DNA from: Halobacteriovoraceae bacterium | GTDB taxonomy: Bacteria > Bdellovibrionota > Bacteriovoracia > Bacteriovoracales > Bacteriovoracaceae | DNA: 64,000 bases | Assembly: GCA_002713145.1 (NCBI GenBank) | Contig: PAVS01000018.1 | Span: 16,808-80,807 of the forward strand | Direction: 5' to 3' | Shown: positions 24,956 to 34,668 of the stretch, piece after piece | Position numbering within the stretch: the first letter of the stretch is position 1 | Layout of the letters: every line of letters begins with the position of its first letter | The notes under the pieces: generated by a model | The model's database searches: none | Seen by the model: the letters and a program-made list of their open reading frames with translations, nothing else | What the model was told of the DNA's origin: nothing | Translations under genes and position numbers: made by a program

Positions 24956-26456
24956 TTTTTAGCTCCTGAGAAACTACTTCTTGATGGATTTTATATGCTC
25001 GTTTAAAACAGTTTGTAGCAGTATCAATATCATTTTTAACATTTGTTACAACAAGAACTTTATCATTTACCAAAAATTTAGTCGAACCATCAGGTATGAT
25101 AAAGGAGCCCTCTCTCTTGATAAACAAAACCAAACTACCTACGGGAAGATTTAAATCTATAACCCTTTTCTCAACAGCAAAATCTCCTGATTCAATATTC
25201 AGCTCTTTAATCCCATTTTTCGTTTTTTCTAAAATCTCGAAATCTATCGGAAAACTTGGATCCTCTATAGCCTCATATAAAAGACCGAGTTTTCTAGCGA
25301 CAAGTTTAAGTGTCATTCCTTGTGTGATAGCAGAGACAATGACAACAAAAAAAACTATATCAAAAAGAAGGTACGCTTTATTTCCCATTTTAACAGCTGC
25401 AAGACTGGCAAAAACTATAGGAGTTGCCCCCTTTAGACCTGCCCATGAAATAAAGATTTTATCCTTTGTATTAAATTTACTAAATAATAGACATAAAAAT
25501 ATAGTCAAAGGACGTGCCACAAAAACCAAAAACAAAGCAATAACGATTCCCTCTGGAGCAATCTTCATTAAGCGGCTTGGAAAAACAAGCAAACCCAGCA
25601 TAACAAAAAGCCCAATTTGAGAGAGCCATGAAATTCCATCATAAAAACTGTATAAAAATGTTCTATGGATAATTTTACGGCTACTAATCAATAGGCCAAA
25701 CACATAAACTGATAAGAAACCGTTTCCATCAAGCTGACTTGAAATAGAGTAATTTAAAAAAAGAAAAGATAATGTTAAAGCTGGATATAATCCAACATAC
25801 TCTAAGTTGATTACATTATTTAATGAAATAAAAGCACGTGCAAGGATGACACCTACGCCTAACCCTACAATGGGATTCAACACAAAGCTCAAACTAATTT
25901 CACTTATTTGATAAGTATCACTTTCAATAAGTCCGAGAATAACTGTGACTAGGAAATAAGCCATTGGATCGTTGCTACCGGACTCAAACTTCAAAAGATT
26001 CTTATCCCGTGCGATCACTTGCGCACTCTTATCCTTAAAGACAGAAAAAACAGCTGCTGCATCAGTAGCAGATAGAATTGCACCCATTAACAACGACTCT
26101 AATACACTCAACTTTAGAATAAAGTGCACAAATATTCCGACAAATAAAGTTGTTAGTAAAACTCCAACTGACGACAGCAAAATCCCGCGCCCTAAGTTTT
26201 TTTTAATATCCTTGAGTTCAGTCTCTATCCCTCCAGAGAAAATGATTAAGCATAATGCAATGAGGCTAAGAGAATGAGTTAATTCATAGTTCTCGAAATA
26301 TATACCCAAGAGACCTTCACTTCCTGACAACATTCCTATAAACATAAATATAATAAGAATTGGAAGACCGAAGCGACTCGAAGATTTACTTAATAAAACA
26401 CTCAATAACAGTATTATTGAGCTCGATAATAAAAAATTATTTAAAAAACTTTCCAT
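24945..26456 (-). CDS. K+/H+ antiporter, NhaP2/CvrA type
   Basis: 503 residues. Twelve or so membrane helices, with FIGMLSG, GAILSATDAAAVFSVF (ion-binding Asp pair), ESGSNDPMAYFL and FISWAGLKGATPIVFA, all CPA1 antiporter motifs. The last ~90 residues (IESGDFAVEKRVIDL...) form a TrkA-C regulatory domain, typical of NhaP2. It extrudes K+ in exchange for protons. Confidence 0.85.
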   Translation of the reverse strand: MESFLNNFLLSSSIILLLSVLLSKSSSRFGLPILIIFMFIGMLSGSEGLLGIYFENYELTHSLSLIALCLIIFSGGIETELKDIKKNLGRGILLSSVGVLLTTLFVGIFVHFILKLSVLESLLMGAILSATDAAAVFSVFKDKSAQVIARDKNLLKFESGSNDPMAYFLVTVILGLIESDTYQISEISLSFVLNPIVGLGVGVILARAFISLNNVINLEYVGLYPALTLSFLFLNYSISSQLDGNGFLSVYVFGLLISSRKIIHRTFLYSFYDGISWLSQIGLFVMLGLLVFPSRLMKIAPEGIVIALFLVFVARPLTIFLCLLFSKFNTKDKIFISWAGLKGATPIVFASLAAVKMGNKAYLLFDIVFFVVIVSAITQGMTLKLVARKLGLLYEAIEDPSFPIDFEILEKTKNGIKELNIESGDFAVEKRVIDLNLPVGSLVLFIKREGSFIIPDGSTKFLVNDKVLVVTNVKNDIDTATNCFKRAYKIHQEVVSQELKNDT

Positions 26457-26535
26457 AAGAGATTAGTTTAATCATTTTTTTATAGTTTATATTAGACCCT
26501 AAGTTTAATTTGGCAATACAAGTTTACTTTTTTAG

Positions 26536-28674
26536 CTATTTCGAGACATGCAGCCAGTAGTTATTCCAGCGAAAGGATGGACCTAGATCAATGTCTTTTT
26601 CCTGAGCGGTTTTTATTAACTCATACAGAATGGGGCTGGTGTCTCGAATAAGTTCATCTTGGTTACTCGCAGAGCGATCCTCTAGGATAAAACATTCAGC
26701 TTGATTTAAACGGGATTGACATGAGTTTGATATATGAGGCAATAGCTCTTGTTCAAACTTAGCTTTTTGCTGATGAAGATCATTCATCACGGTTTGTATG
26801 CGTTTGCGAGTGGCTTCTTTTTTCTCTCCCAATCTTGGGTTCAATGAATTTCGAATAATACTGGTAAAATCCATAACTCCGGTTTTATAACTTCTTCCAT
26901 ATTTTTTTTCAGCTTTAACTAATAATTCCATAGTAAAGAGATCTTCAAGTTTAAGCTTATGCTCATCTGCAACCTCTTGAGTTTGGGAGAATTCATGTAA
27001 CTCACCCATCACCATCAATAATCGTTGATTTCGTGTCTTCTGCTTAGCTGAATCGATAAACTGTTGATGTAATTCAGGATTGCGCTGTTCAATTAAATCA
27101 CTTATCGTTTTCTTGATGTCAGTACCTTTTTGACTGGCATGTAAAATCATCAGCCCAAGGCGGTGCAAAGTAATTTTTCCTTGAATTCTTAAGTACTCAT
27201 CAATTTTCTTCTCCCCCACATCACCCTCGAAATAATCTGAACTCAGCTCGAGGCATTCACTCTTAGTAGTGACTTCAACAGGAGTCGCAATTTCAGGAAT
27301 AGTCACCGTGTTTACCTCAGCTTCTTCCGATGTAGTCTTCATTGCGACACCTCTTTCAATCTCAGGAGTAGAGACAGGTGAGCCTGTACTCATAGGTGCA
27401 CTTGTATCTCCAAGCAGATGAGAAATATCCCAGCCACAAAGAGGTTTAAGCACTCTTTCATTGAGTTCTCTATCAGTAAGCTTCACATAAAAAGTTGCAT
27501 CATTATTATTCTCTTCAGTAAAGAGCGAGGTTTTAGCCACCCTACACTCTTCCCCTTGATAAGTTAATATGGCCTGGGTTCCTTGTTCATTATTATTAAA
27601 AGTTGTTGTTCTAGGTACTTCTGGATTTCCTGATCGAGCATCCACGCGAATACTCACTCCCTCACCGCGATAATTAATATCAGCAAAAGTTCTGGAATGC
27701 CGATCAGTGCGGACATCTTGAACGCCACTATGAAGTACACTTTCCTCATTATTAATAAGTCTCATGGTTTCACCATCAAAATAGGCTTTCTCACCGGTGG
27801 GAAGGGTCACTTCGAATATATTCGTCTCTTCGTTAAGTCGCATCGTAGGGACATTTCTTCTCGGTATAACATAGAGAGAGGTCTCCATCAGATTATGAGA
27901 ATCCCCTCCACTTGTTTGGGCATCTTCTTGAATTTTGATACCTGCAAACTGAGGGTTATTTCCTGGCGCGAGAAAACTAAATTTTCGCACTCCTTGTTCT
28001 GGTCTCTTGCCATCGTTGCTAAAAGTAAATCCAACAATAGTTTCTGGTGAGTTATTTTCACTTGGATTAATAGGTGTGGCATAGACCCCTACAGATTTTT
28101 GATAGCCAAAGCTTAAAGATTTTTCAGTGGTTCTAGCAAATTGACCATTGATAGCAGTGACTCTTGCTCGATTTTCATCCGCAAGCACACTCAGTCTCTC
28201 TGAAGAGCTCCCTGTGTTCTCTGTTTGATAGGCTTGGTGCCAATCAAGAATTTGTGCCAGCTCCGTGTCCAAATTATAATAGGCCCTGGTCACAGCCGAA
28301 TTTCCCTCTTGTCGCAAGCGTTGAATGATTTCTTCATCTGATAGACTTCGCCCCAAACTGCCCTGTGTCGCTCTAAAATGTCGAATCATTCTCGCCCGGT
28401 AATCTTGATAATTTGCAAGGGTAGCTTGATATCTCTGCTCTCTAGGTCTTATGCCTTGGGCTTGCATCTTAAATCTAGATGTCATGTCTCTCACGATTTC
28501 ATTAATTCGCTGCTGAGATAAACCTGCTTGTTGTCCTCTTTGTCTTTCTGCTTCAATAGCTCGCACTTGATAGTCATACATCTCTTGAGCTGGAATATAA
28601 CGAGGCAGTTGTGCTTGTAGCAAACTTGCATAAGTAAAAACGATGAATAGAGGTATAAAACCAAGGCTTTTCAT
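26536..28674 (-). CDS. Large secreted protein of unknown function
   Basis: About 712 residues with a signal peptide ending near LLQAQLP. The N-terminal third is helical and Arg/Gln-rich (coiled-coil-like). A middle part with beta-rich sequence is followed by a Ser/Thr/Pro-rich linker with APMSTGSPVSTPEI, then a helical C-terminal domain. Four Cys, probably two disulfides. No known family. ATG 28674 is preferred to the TTG two codons before. Confidence 0.65.
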   Translation of the reverse strand: MKSLGFIPLFIVFTYASLLQAQLPRYIPAQEMYDYQVRAIEAERQRGQQAGLSQQRINEIVRDMTSRFKMQAQGIRPREQRYQATLANYQDYRARMIRHFRATQGSLGRSLSDEEIIQRLRQEGNSAVTRAYYNLDTELAQILDWHQAYQTENTGSSSERLSVLADENRARVTAINGQFARTTEKSLSFGYQKSVGVYATPINPSENNSPETIVGFTFSNDGKRPEQGVRKFSFLAPGNNPQFAGIKIQEDAQTSGGDSHNLMETSLYVIPRRNVPTMRLNEETNIFEVTLPTGEKAYFDGETMRLINNEESVLHSGVQDVRTDRHSRTFADINYRGEGVSIRVDARSGNPEVPRTTTFNNNEQGTQAILTYQGEECRVAKTSLFTEENNNDATFYVKLTDRELNERVLKPLCGWDISHLLGDTSAPMSTGSPVSTPEIERGVAMKTTSEEAEVNTVTIPEIATPVEVTTKSECLELSSDYFEGDVGEKKIDEYLRIQGKITLHRLGLMILHASQKGTDIKKTISDLIEQRNPELHQQFIDSAKQKTRNQRLLMVMGELHEFSQTQEVADEHKLKLEDLFTMELLVKAEKKYGRSYKTGVMDFTSIIRNSLNPRLGEKKEATRKRIQTVMNDLHQQKAKFEQELLPHISNSCQSRLNQAECFILEDRSASNQDELIRDTSPILYELIKTAQEKDIDLGPSFRWNNYWLHVSK

Positions 28675-28806
28675 ATACAACTTATCGAAAATATAAGAGA
28701 TAAACTTTAAAGAATCTGACTAAAATGCTTCCTATTCCCAAAGCTTAACACTGTGTTTTTTAGGCTTGCTATGATACAAGCTAAACACTGGGTTTTATTG
28801 AGAATA

Positions 28807-29676
28807 ATGATGAAAAAATACAAGCGTATCTATATTGAAATTACTAATATTTGCAATTTAAGCTGCTCTTTTTGTCCTATTGAAGAGAGACAGAAAAGCT
28901 ATATGCCCCTTGAGAAATTTGAACACACGCTCAAGCAAGTCTCTCCACTTACAGAGCAAATTTGTTTACATCTTATGGGTGAGCCCCTGGCCCATCCTCA
29001 ATTTGAAAAAATCATGGAGCTCTGTGATCAGTATCAAACCAAAATTCAGCTCACTACCAATGGAATTTTACTCAAAAAATATGAATCCCTTCTTTTAAAC
29101 TCAACAGCGATTCATCAAATCAATATTTCCGCTCAAAGTTATATGGATAATTTTCCGAACAAACCACTTGTGTCTTACTTAGATAAAATCTACGCTTTTA
29201 TTGCAAAGGCACAATCGCAAAAACCAGATCTTTATCTCAATATTAGATTATGGAATATTAAAGAGGAAAGCTCTGAAGTTAATGAACCAGTTTTTGAATA
29301 TCTAGAAAATAAATTGAACTGTACCATCAATAGAAACTTAGAGCTTGGTCGGATAAAATCTAAAAAGCTTACAGGACGTCTGTATTTGCATTTTGATTCA
29401 CGCTTCGAGTGGCCCAGACTTGGAGGTGAAGAATTATCAAAAAGCGGTCGCTGTAATGGACTTATTGATCACTTTGCCATTCACGCTAATGGAAATGTCT
29501 CTCCTTGTTGCCTAGATGATCAAAATATCATCAATCTAGGTAATCTTTTTGAAAATTCTATAGATGAAATCATCAACTCTCCTAGGGCCCAGGCTATGGC
29601 CCAGGGTTTTCAAAATCATCAATTAAAAGAAGAGCTTTGTCGTAAATGTGATTATATCACTAGGTTTAGAAAATGA
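28807..29676 (+). CDS. Radical SAM protein with SPASM-type C-terminus
   Basis: About 289 residues. IYIEITNICNLSCSFCPIEER provides the CxxxCxxC cluster. HLMGEPLAHPQF follows. The C-terminal GNVSPCCLDDQNIINLGNL and CRKCDY resemble a SPASM auxiliary cluster. It modifies a peptide or other substrate radically; the target is unknown. The ATG at 28807 leaves the domain start intact. It overlaps the next gene by 4 bp (ATGA), implying coupling. Confidence 0.8.
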   Translation: MMKKYKRIYIEITNICNLSCSFCPIEERQKSYMPLEKFEHTLKQVSPLTEQICLHLMGEPLAHPQFEKIMELCDQYQTKIQLTTNGILLKKYESLLLNSTAIHQINISAQSYMDNFPNKPLVSYLDKIYAFIAKAQSQKPDLYLNIRLWNIKEESSEVNEPVFEYLENKLNCTINRNLELGRIKSKKLTGRLYLHFDSRFEWPRLGGEELSKSGRCNGLIDHFAIHANGNVSPCCLDDQNIINLGNLFENSIDEIINSPRAQAMAQGFQNHQLKEELCRKCDYITRFRK

Positions 29677-30863
29677 ATCTTGAAGAGCGCTTTATCAATT
29701 GCCGAGATTTTTTAAAAAAGTGGCAGTCCTTTTTAGAACGAGAGCCCATTCGAAAGTACCCAAATTTTTGTCCCACTCAAATACGTCCTTGGGTTGAAGA
29801 GTTGATGCAAAAAGATACAACTGAACTGGTTACTTTTGAGAATGAATTCAAACTTAATACCAAGATTCCTGAGTTCTCGGAGCTCTTAGCTACAATTCGA
29901 GATCTTATTGACTTCCCACAACTTTCATTTCAATCCCCCTCACTCATTTCCAACAAGATTAAAGAGAAAAAGGCTCACGAGATTGCCCAAATTTCTTTTT
30001 TGTTAAATGAATACGATCAGCTCAATCTTATTGATATTGGCGGTGGCGCAGGTCATCTGTCTGAGAATCTCATTCACAAGCGAGATCGCTTTAGCTTTTG
30101 TATTGATCAAGATTCAAATCTGCATGAGTCTGGTAGAAAAAGAATATTAAGAAATCATTCTCAAAATCAAAACAAAATTGAATTTGTACCGTTACGTTTT
30201 AATGAGAAGGCACCTGTTTTTCGAAATAATATTTATCTTAAAAACTTGGTACTGGGATTACATGCTTGCGGTGATCTCTCAGCAGATATTATACATTATT
30301 TTCAGAAGTCACAAGCTGATCATCTCTTGAGTGTAGGCTGTTGCTATCATAAATTGACTTCTAAATATAATCTTTCAAAACGAGCACAAAAAGACGGATT
30401 ACATTTGAGCACGAACGCTTTTAATCTTGCCGCACGATCATATGCCTACCAAACAAGTGAACAACTGGAGTTAAAAATAAAAGTTAGAGAATACCGCTAT
30501 ATGCTTCATTGTTATTTGTATTTCTTAGGGCATCGAGAATTTATTCCTACCGGGCAAACTAAGCTCAAAGATTACGAGATGTCATTTTCAAAATATGCTC
30601 AGAAATATGCTGGTGATCTTATCCCTTCACTGGAGAAGACTCAGAAATATTACAATCAAAAGAATAATCAAGAAATGGTTTCTGAGATTATCTATACCGA
30701 TATTTTAAGAGGTCTTTTTGGGCGCGTCATTGAAGCTTATATTATTTTAGACCGAGCACTCTTTTTACAAGAACTCGGTCATAAACTTGAAGTTTTAGAA
30801 ATTTTTGATCGCAAGCTAAGTCCTAGAAACCTAGCTATTTATGCATCATCTTCACCTTCATGA
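29673..30863 (+). CDS. METTL25-like methyltransferase
   Basis: 396 residues. The SAM loop is NLIDIGGGAGHLSE. GLHACGDLSADII and LLSVGCCYHKLTSKY are the hallmarks of the METTL25/RRNAD1 family, found mostly in eukaryotes. The N-terminal 100 residues are helical. Coupled to the radical SAM gene by ATGA overlap. Substrate unknown. Confidence 0.75.
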   Translation: MNLEERFINCRDFLKKWQSFLEREPIRKYPNFCPTQIRPWVEELMQKDTTELVTFENEFKLNTKIPEFSELLATIRDLIDFPQLSFQSPSLISNKIKEKKAHEIAQISFLLNEYDQLNLIDIGGGAGHLSENLIHKRDRFSFCIDQDSNLHESGRKRILRNHSQNQNKIEFVPLRFNEKAPVFRNNIYLKNLVLGLHACGDLSADIIHYFQKSQADHLLSVGCCYHKLTSKYNLSKRAQKDGLHLSTNAFNLAARSYAYQTSEQLELKIKVREYRYMLHCYLYFLGHREFIPTGQTKLKDYEMSFSKYAQKYAGDLIPSLEKTQKYYNQKNNQEMVSEIIYTDILRGLFGRVIEAYIILDRALFLQELGHKLEVLEIFDRKLSPRNLAIYASSSPS

Positions 30864-31093
30864 TCTGAATGCTCTTCATGTTCCACTCCATGACCTTCAC
30901 CTTCACACTCGCACTCAACCTCTGGCTTACCACATTCATGGCACATCATAACTTTTTTGCGTCTTCTAGGCTTTGTTTGGTTTTCTTTTGCCTCTGTGGG
31001 TTTCATTGTCTTAGTATTTGATTCCTGAGCACTTGCTTCTGGGAGGATGATGACAAAGGCTGCTAATAAAATAAATGTAAAAAGATTTTTCAT
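30839..31093 (-). CDS. Small metal-binding secreted protein
   Basis: 84 residues. Signal peptide to about residue 23 (ASAQES). Basic KPRRRKK segment, then MMCHECGKPEVECECEGEGHG and an acidic His-rich tail HEEHSDHEGEDD. This Cys/His/Glu density suggests a periplasmic metal buffer. Last gene of the divalent-metal efflux operon, overlapping czcA by 4 bp; its 3' end overlaps the convergent METTL25-like gene. Confidence 0.65.
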   Translation of the reverse strand: MKNLFTFILLAAFVIILPEASAQESNTKTMKPTEAKENQTKPRRRKKVMMCHECGKPEVECECEGEGHGVEHEEHSDHEGEDDA

Positions 31094-34000
31094 ACTCTCT
31101 CCTGTGAGGTTTGTTGTTTATGTTTTAAAATTAGAGTTTCTAAATAAGAATAAAATGTGGGTAACACAACTAAAGTAAGAATGGTTGATGAAACAATTCC
31201 TCCAATAATGACAGTTGCTAATGGTCTTTGCACTTCAGCTCCTAGACTGGTGGCCAGGGCCATTGGTAGAAAACCAAAAATATCAGTGAGTGCTGTCATC
31301 ATAACGGGTCTCAGCCTAAGTAATGAGCCTTTTTTAATCACCTCATCTCCCGTTTTTCCGCTCTCGCTGAGGTTGTTAAAGTTATTCACCAGCACCACGC
31401 CGTTGAGAACAGCTATCCCCGAGAGAGCTATAAAGCCCACTCCAGCGGAAACACTAAAAGGTATTCCCGTCACGAGAAGCGCAACCACTCCCCCCACAAG
31501 GGCGAACGGCACACATAAAAAGATAAGCAGTGTTTCATACATATTTTTAAAAGCAGCATAGATCATAAAAAGAATTAAAATGAGGGCAAGGGGTCCTAAG
31601 ACATATAATCTACTCTTTGCTTCTTTAAGGTTTTTAAAATTTCCTCCCCATTCCAGATAATAACCATCTGGAAGTTCTACTTGTTCATCCACAATCTTTT
31701 GTGCTTCTTCAATAAAGGATTCCGTATCCTTACCTCGTGGATTAATTAAAATAGCTATTCGCCGCTTTGTTTCTTCCCTAGAATAAGAGCTATAATTTTC
31801 TTTAAAGCGAATTGAAGCCACTTCCTCAAGAGGAATGGTTCCCCCTCCGGCGAGCCCAACAGGAAGTTTTTTTAATTTTTCAATATCATTTCTTTCCTCA
31901 GGTCCTAGGCGGATGATAATGGGGAAGCGCTTCATCCCATCATAGAAGATACCAACTTGGTTTCCACCGATAGCGATACCTACGGACTCTAACACTTCAG
32001 CACTAGAGAGCCCCAATTTTTGTAATTGCTCATATTTAGGTTCTACATCTAAGATAGACATTTTCCCTTTAGCTTCTAGCTCCACATCTCCAGCTCCTGG
32101 AAGTGTCTGGATAAGTTCGACAATTTTTTGCCCTTCTTCAGTGAGTACATCTTGATTCTCACCAAAAATTTTTAAAGACACATCCGATCTGGTTCCCTCC
32201 ATAAGTTCGTTAAAGCGCAGCTGAATAGGCTGACTCACAAGAATTCGTTGTCCCGGAGTGGTAGACTCTAAGCGCTTAACAATATCTTCAACAATTTCTT
32301 GTTTAGAGCGCTTGGGATTTGGTTTGAGCATCACATAGACATCAGAAATATTCGGGCCCATGGGATCCATTGAAATCTCAGCGGTTCCTATTCGGCTAAA
32401 GACATGCTCTACTTCGGGTACTTGGGCCATGACTTTTTGAGAGATTGATTCTAAAGCAACAGAATGACTTATCCCCACACTCACCGGTCTAATTAATTGC
32501 ACTGCAATTGAGCCTTCATTTAAAGTAGGGAGAAACTCTCCCCCCAAACGATTAAAGCCAAGACCACCTAGCACGACTGCGATTAAGGCAAAGGCCATAA
32601 TAAGTCTGCGAGCTTTGAGTGAGAAGTTTAATACGGGTGCATAAATCTTTTCAAGCCCTCGCATAAGAAATGGTTTTTTATCCTTAGCATTTCCTTTTAA
32701 AAGAATTGAAGCCAGCGCTGGGACTAAAGTAAAAGAAAGCACCAAAGCACTGAGCAGAGCAAAAATAAAAGTCGCGGCCATGGGGATAAACATTTTTCCC
32801 TCAATACCCACAAAAGCAAAGACGGGTAAAAAGACCACAACAATAATCAATTCACCAAAACCGGCTGACTTTCTGATCTCCATAGTGGCAGTGTGAATCG
32901 TTTTTTTTATTTCACCCCTTGTTAAACTGCGCTGAAGAGATTGTGCTTTATCTTGAATATGTCGAACACAATTATCCAGCACTATGACCGCACCATCCAC
33001 GATGATCCCAAAATCCAGAGCTCCGAGGCTTACGAGGTTCCCTGAGATTCCATATTTTTTCATCAAGATAAAAGTGATTAAGAGTGAGATAGGTATCACA
33101 ATAGCGGTGATCATCGCCGCTCTAATATTCCCTACTAATAAAAACAAAATAATGATAACAAGGACAGCTCCTGTCAGAAGATTATGCTTAACCGTATCCA
33201 ATGTTTTATTAACTAAATCAGATCTATTATAGAGGGTTTTAATTTGATAACCGTCTGGTAATCCTTTTTTAATTTCTTCTATTTTATCTGCGACTCGCAG
33301 GCTGACTTCTCGTGAGTTCTCTCCCAAGAGCATAAGCGTTGTGCCGAGAACCACTTCCTCTCCGTTATAGAGAGCAGCCCCGGTTCTGAGCTCTTTACCT
33401 AGACTTACCACTCCAATATCAGCAATAGTGATCACTTTTAAATTCCCAAGAGTTTTTACAGGAACGTTTCTTATATCTTCTATTTTCTCAAAGAGTGCAC
33501 TGGCCTGGACAATAAATTGGTCAGCAGTTTGCTCAACATAACCTCCTCCAGCATTTTGATTTACTTTTTCAATCGCTTTTTCGATATCTGCAAAATGTAA
33601 TCCATATTTGGCCATGGCCTTTGGATCAGGCTCAATATGATATTGGCGCTCATAACCTCCAATCGTATTGACTTCGGCAACTCCTTTCACACTTAAAAGC
33701 CTAGGCTTTACATACCAGTCTTGCAGCGCACGTAGTTCAGTGAGTTGTTTAAATCTCTCTTCCCCTGTCTTCTTATTTTTAGCTTCAATGATATAGTGAT
33801 AGATCTCCCCTAACCCCGTACTAACAGGGCCTAGCACAGGTTCCACAAAATTGGGGAGTTGATTTTTTATGGCCTGTAGCCTCTCTCCCACTAATTGGCG
33901 GGCAAGATAAATATCTTGATCATCTTCAAACACGACCGTGACTTGAGAAAGTCCATAACGAGTGATAGAGCGAACTTGACTAACACCTGGAACTCCATTG

Positions 34001-34218
34001 AGAGCTGACTCTATCGGATAGGTCACAATTCTCTCAATCTCATCTGGACCTCTCCCTTCCACCTGAGTGTTCACTTGAACTTGAACATTGGTGATGTCCG
34101 GTACCGCATCGATAGGAAGTTTTTTAAAGGACTCCCAACCCAGGAGGGCCAACATTAAAGTGGCAATAATAACGACCCAACGATAGTCGATAGAAAATTT
34201 TACTAGACTTGATATCAT
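31090..34218 (-). CDS. czcA: RND divalent-metal efflux pump, CzcA type
   Basis: 1042 residues. VPDITNVQVQVNTQVEG and ERIVTYPIESALNGVPGVSQVRS match the Zn/Co/Cd/Ni branch of HME-RND. TM4 carries DFGIIVDGAVIVLDN, the DxxxxxD motif of divalent pumps; the Glu typical of CzcA is Asp here. Intact throughout. Its partners in this operon are a reduced adaptor and a broken TolC gene. Confidence 0.85.
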   Translation of the reverse strand: MISSLVKFSIDYRWVVIIATLMLALLGWESFKKLPIDAVPDITNVQVQVNTQVEGRGPDEIERIVTYPIESALNGVPGVSQVRSITRYGLSQVTVVFEDDQDIYLARQLVGERLQAIKNQLPNFVEPVLGPVSTGLGEIYHYIIEAKNKKTGEERFKQLTELRALQDWYVKPRLLSVKGVAEVNTIGGYERQYHIEPDPKAMAKYGLHFADIEKAIEKVNQNAGGGYVEQTADQFIVQASALFEKIEDIRNVPVKTLGNLKVITIADIGVVSLGKELRTGAALYNGEEVVLGTTLMLLGENSREVSLRVADKIEEIKKGLPDGYQIKTLYNRSDLVNKTLDTVKHNLLTGAVLVIIILFLLVGNIRAAMITAIVIPISLLITFILMKKYGISGNLVSLGALDFGIIVDGAVIVLDNCVRHIQDKAQSLQRSLTRGEIKKTIHTATMEIRKSAGFGELIIVVVFLPVFAFVGIEGKMFIPMAATFIFALLSALVLSFTLVPALASILLKGNAKDKKPFLMRGLEKIYAPVLNFSLKARRLIMAFALIAVVLGGLGFNRLGGEFLPTLNEGSIAVQLIRPVSVGISHSVALESISQKVMAQVPEVEHVFSRIGTAEISMDPMGPNISDVYVMLKPNPKRSKQEIVEDIVKRLESTTPGQRILVSQPIQLRFNELMEGTRSDVSLKIFGENQDVLTEEGQKIVELIQTLPGAGDVELEAKGKMSILDVEPKYEQLQKLGLSSAEVLESVGIAIGGNQVGIFYDGMKRFPIIIRLGPEERNDIEKLKKLPVGLAGGGTIPLEEVASIRFKENYSSYSREETKRRIAILINPRGKDTESFIEEAQKIVDEQVELPDGYYLEWGGNFKNLKEAKSRLYVLGPLALILILFMIYAAFKNMYETLLIFLCVPFALVGGVVALLVTGIPFSVSAGVGFIALSGIAVLNGVVLVNNFNNLSESGKTGDEVIKKGSLLRLRPVMMTALTDIFGFLPMALATSLGAEVQRPLATVIIGGIVSSTILTLVVLPTFYSYLETLILKHKQQTSQERV

Positions 34219-34236
34219 AATTTATACTCGCAAATT

Positions 34237-34668
34237 TTAATGAGAACAGGCATCAACTGTATCTGAGTTGAGATCCGCTTCTGTCATTCTTAAAAAAGGT
34301 ACACCTGCAATAGCCACGAGATCATTATCCTGCAAATCAACAGAGCTAATTGTGTAACCCTCTTTATTTTGAGAGAGAACTTTCACTAAAATGATTGTGA
34401 TCCATCCATCCCATTTTCTAAAAACTGCATATGAGTGTTTGATTTTAAGAATCGCTGAATGAGGGACAGTCCATGGCCCATTCCCTTTAAGATTCATAAA
34501 TTCAACACCTAAATTTTTTTGCGCTTTTTCAGTGAGCTTAAAACCATCTAGTTCGCTATGATCAGTCACCGCACTCCAAGGCTTGAGTTCGACTTTCTTA
34601 TCACCGGCGGAGTGATCACCTGAAGCCAGGCATAAAGTTGTAAATAAAAATATAACTAAAAATTTCAT
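34237..34668 (-). CDS. Reduced CzcB-like adaptor (C-terminal domain only)
   Basis: 143 residues with signal peptide ending LCLASGD. The mature part resembles only the membrane-proximal end of RND adaptors: WTVPHSAILKIKHSYAVF, then SVDLQDNDLVAIAGVPFLRMTEAD. The hairpin, lipoyl and barrel domains needed to bridge to TolC are absent. It has its own AAGGAC RBS, so it is a deliberate short gene rather than a broken long one. It overlaps the upstream tolC gene by 4 bp. Confidence 0.6.
   Translation of the reverse strand: MKFLVIFLFTTLCLASGDHSAGDKKVELKPWSAVTDHSELDGFKLTEKAQKNLGVEFMNLKGNGPWTVPHSAILKIKHSYAVFRKWDGWITIILVKVLSQNKEGYTISSVDLQDNDLVAIAGVPFLRMTEADLNSDTVDACSH

Noticed and set aside
25096..25620. 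174-residue frame antisense to the antiporter gene
   Set aside because: Basic Ser/Lys/Ile-rich translation with no domain; it lies fully inside a well-supported gene on the other strand.
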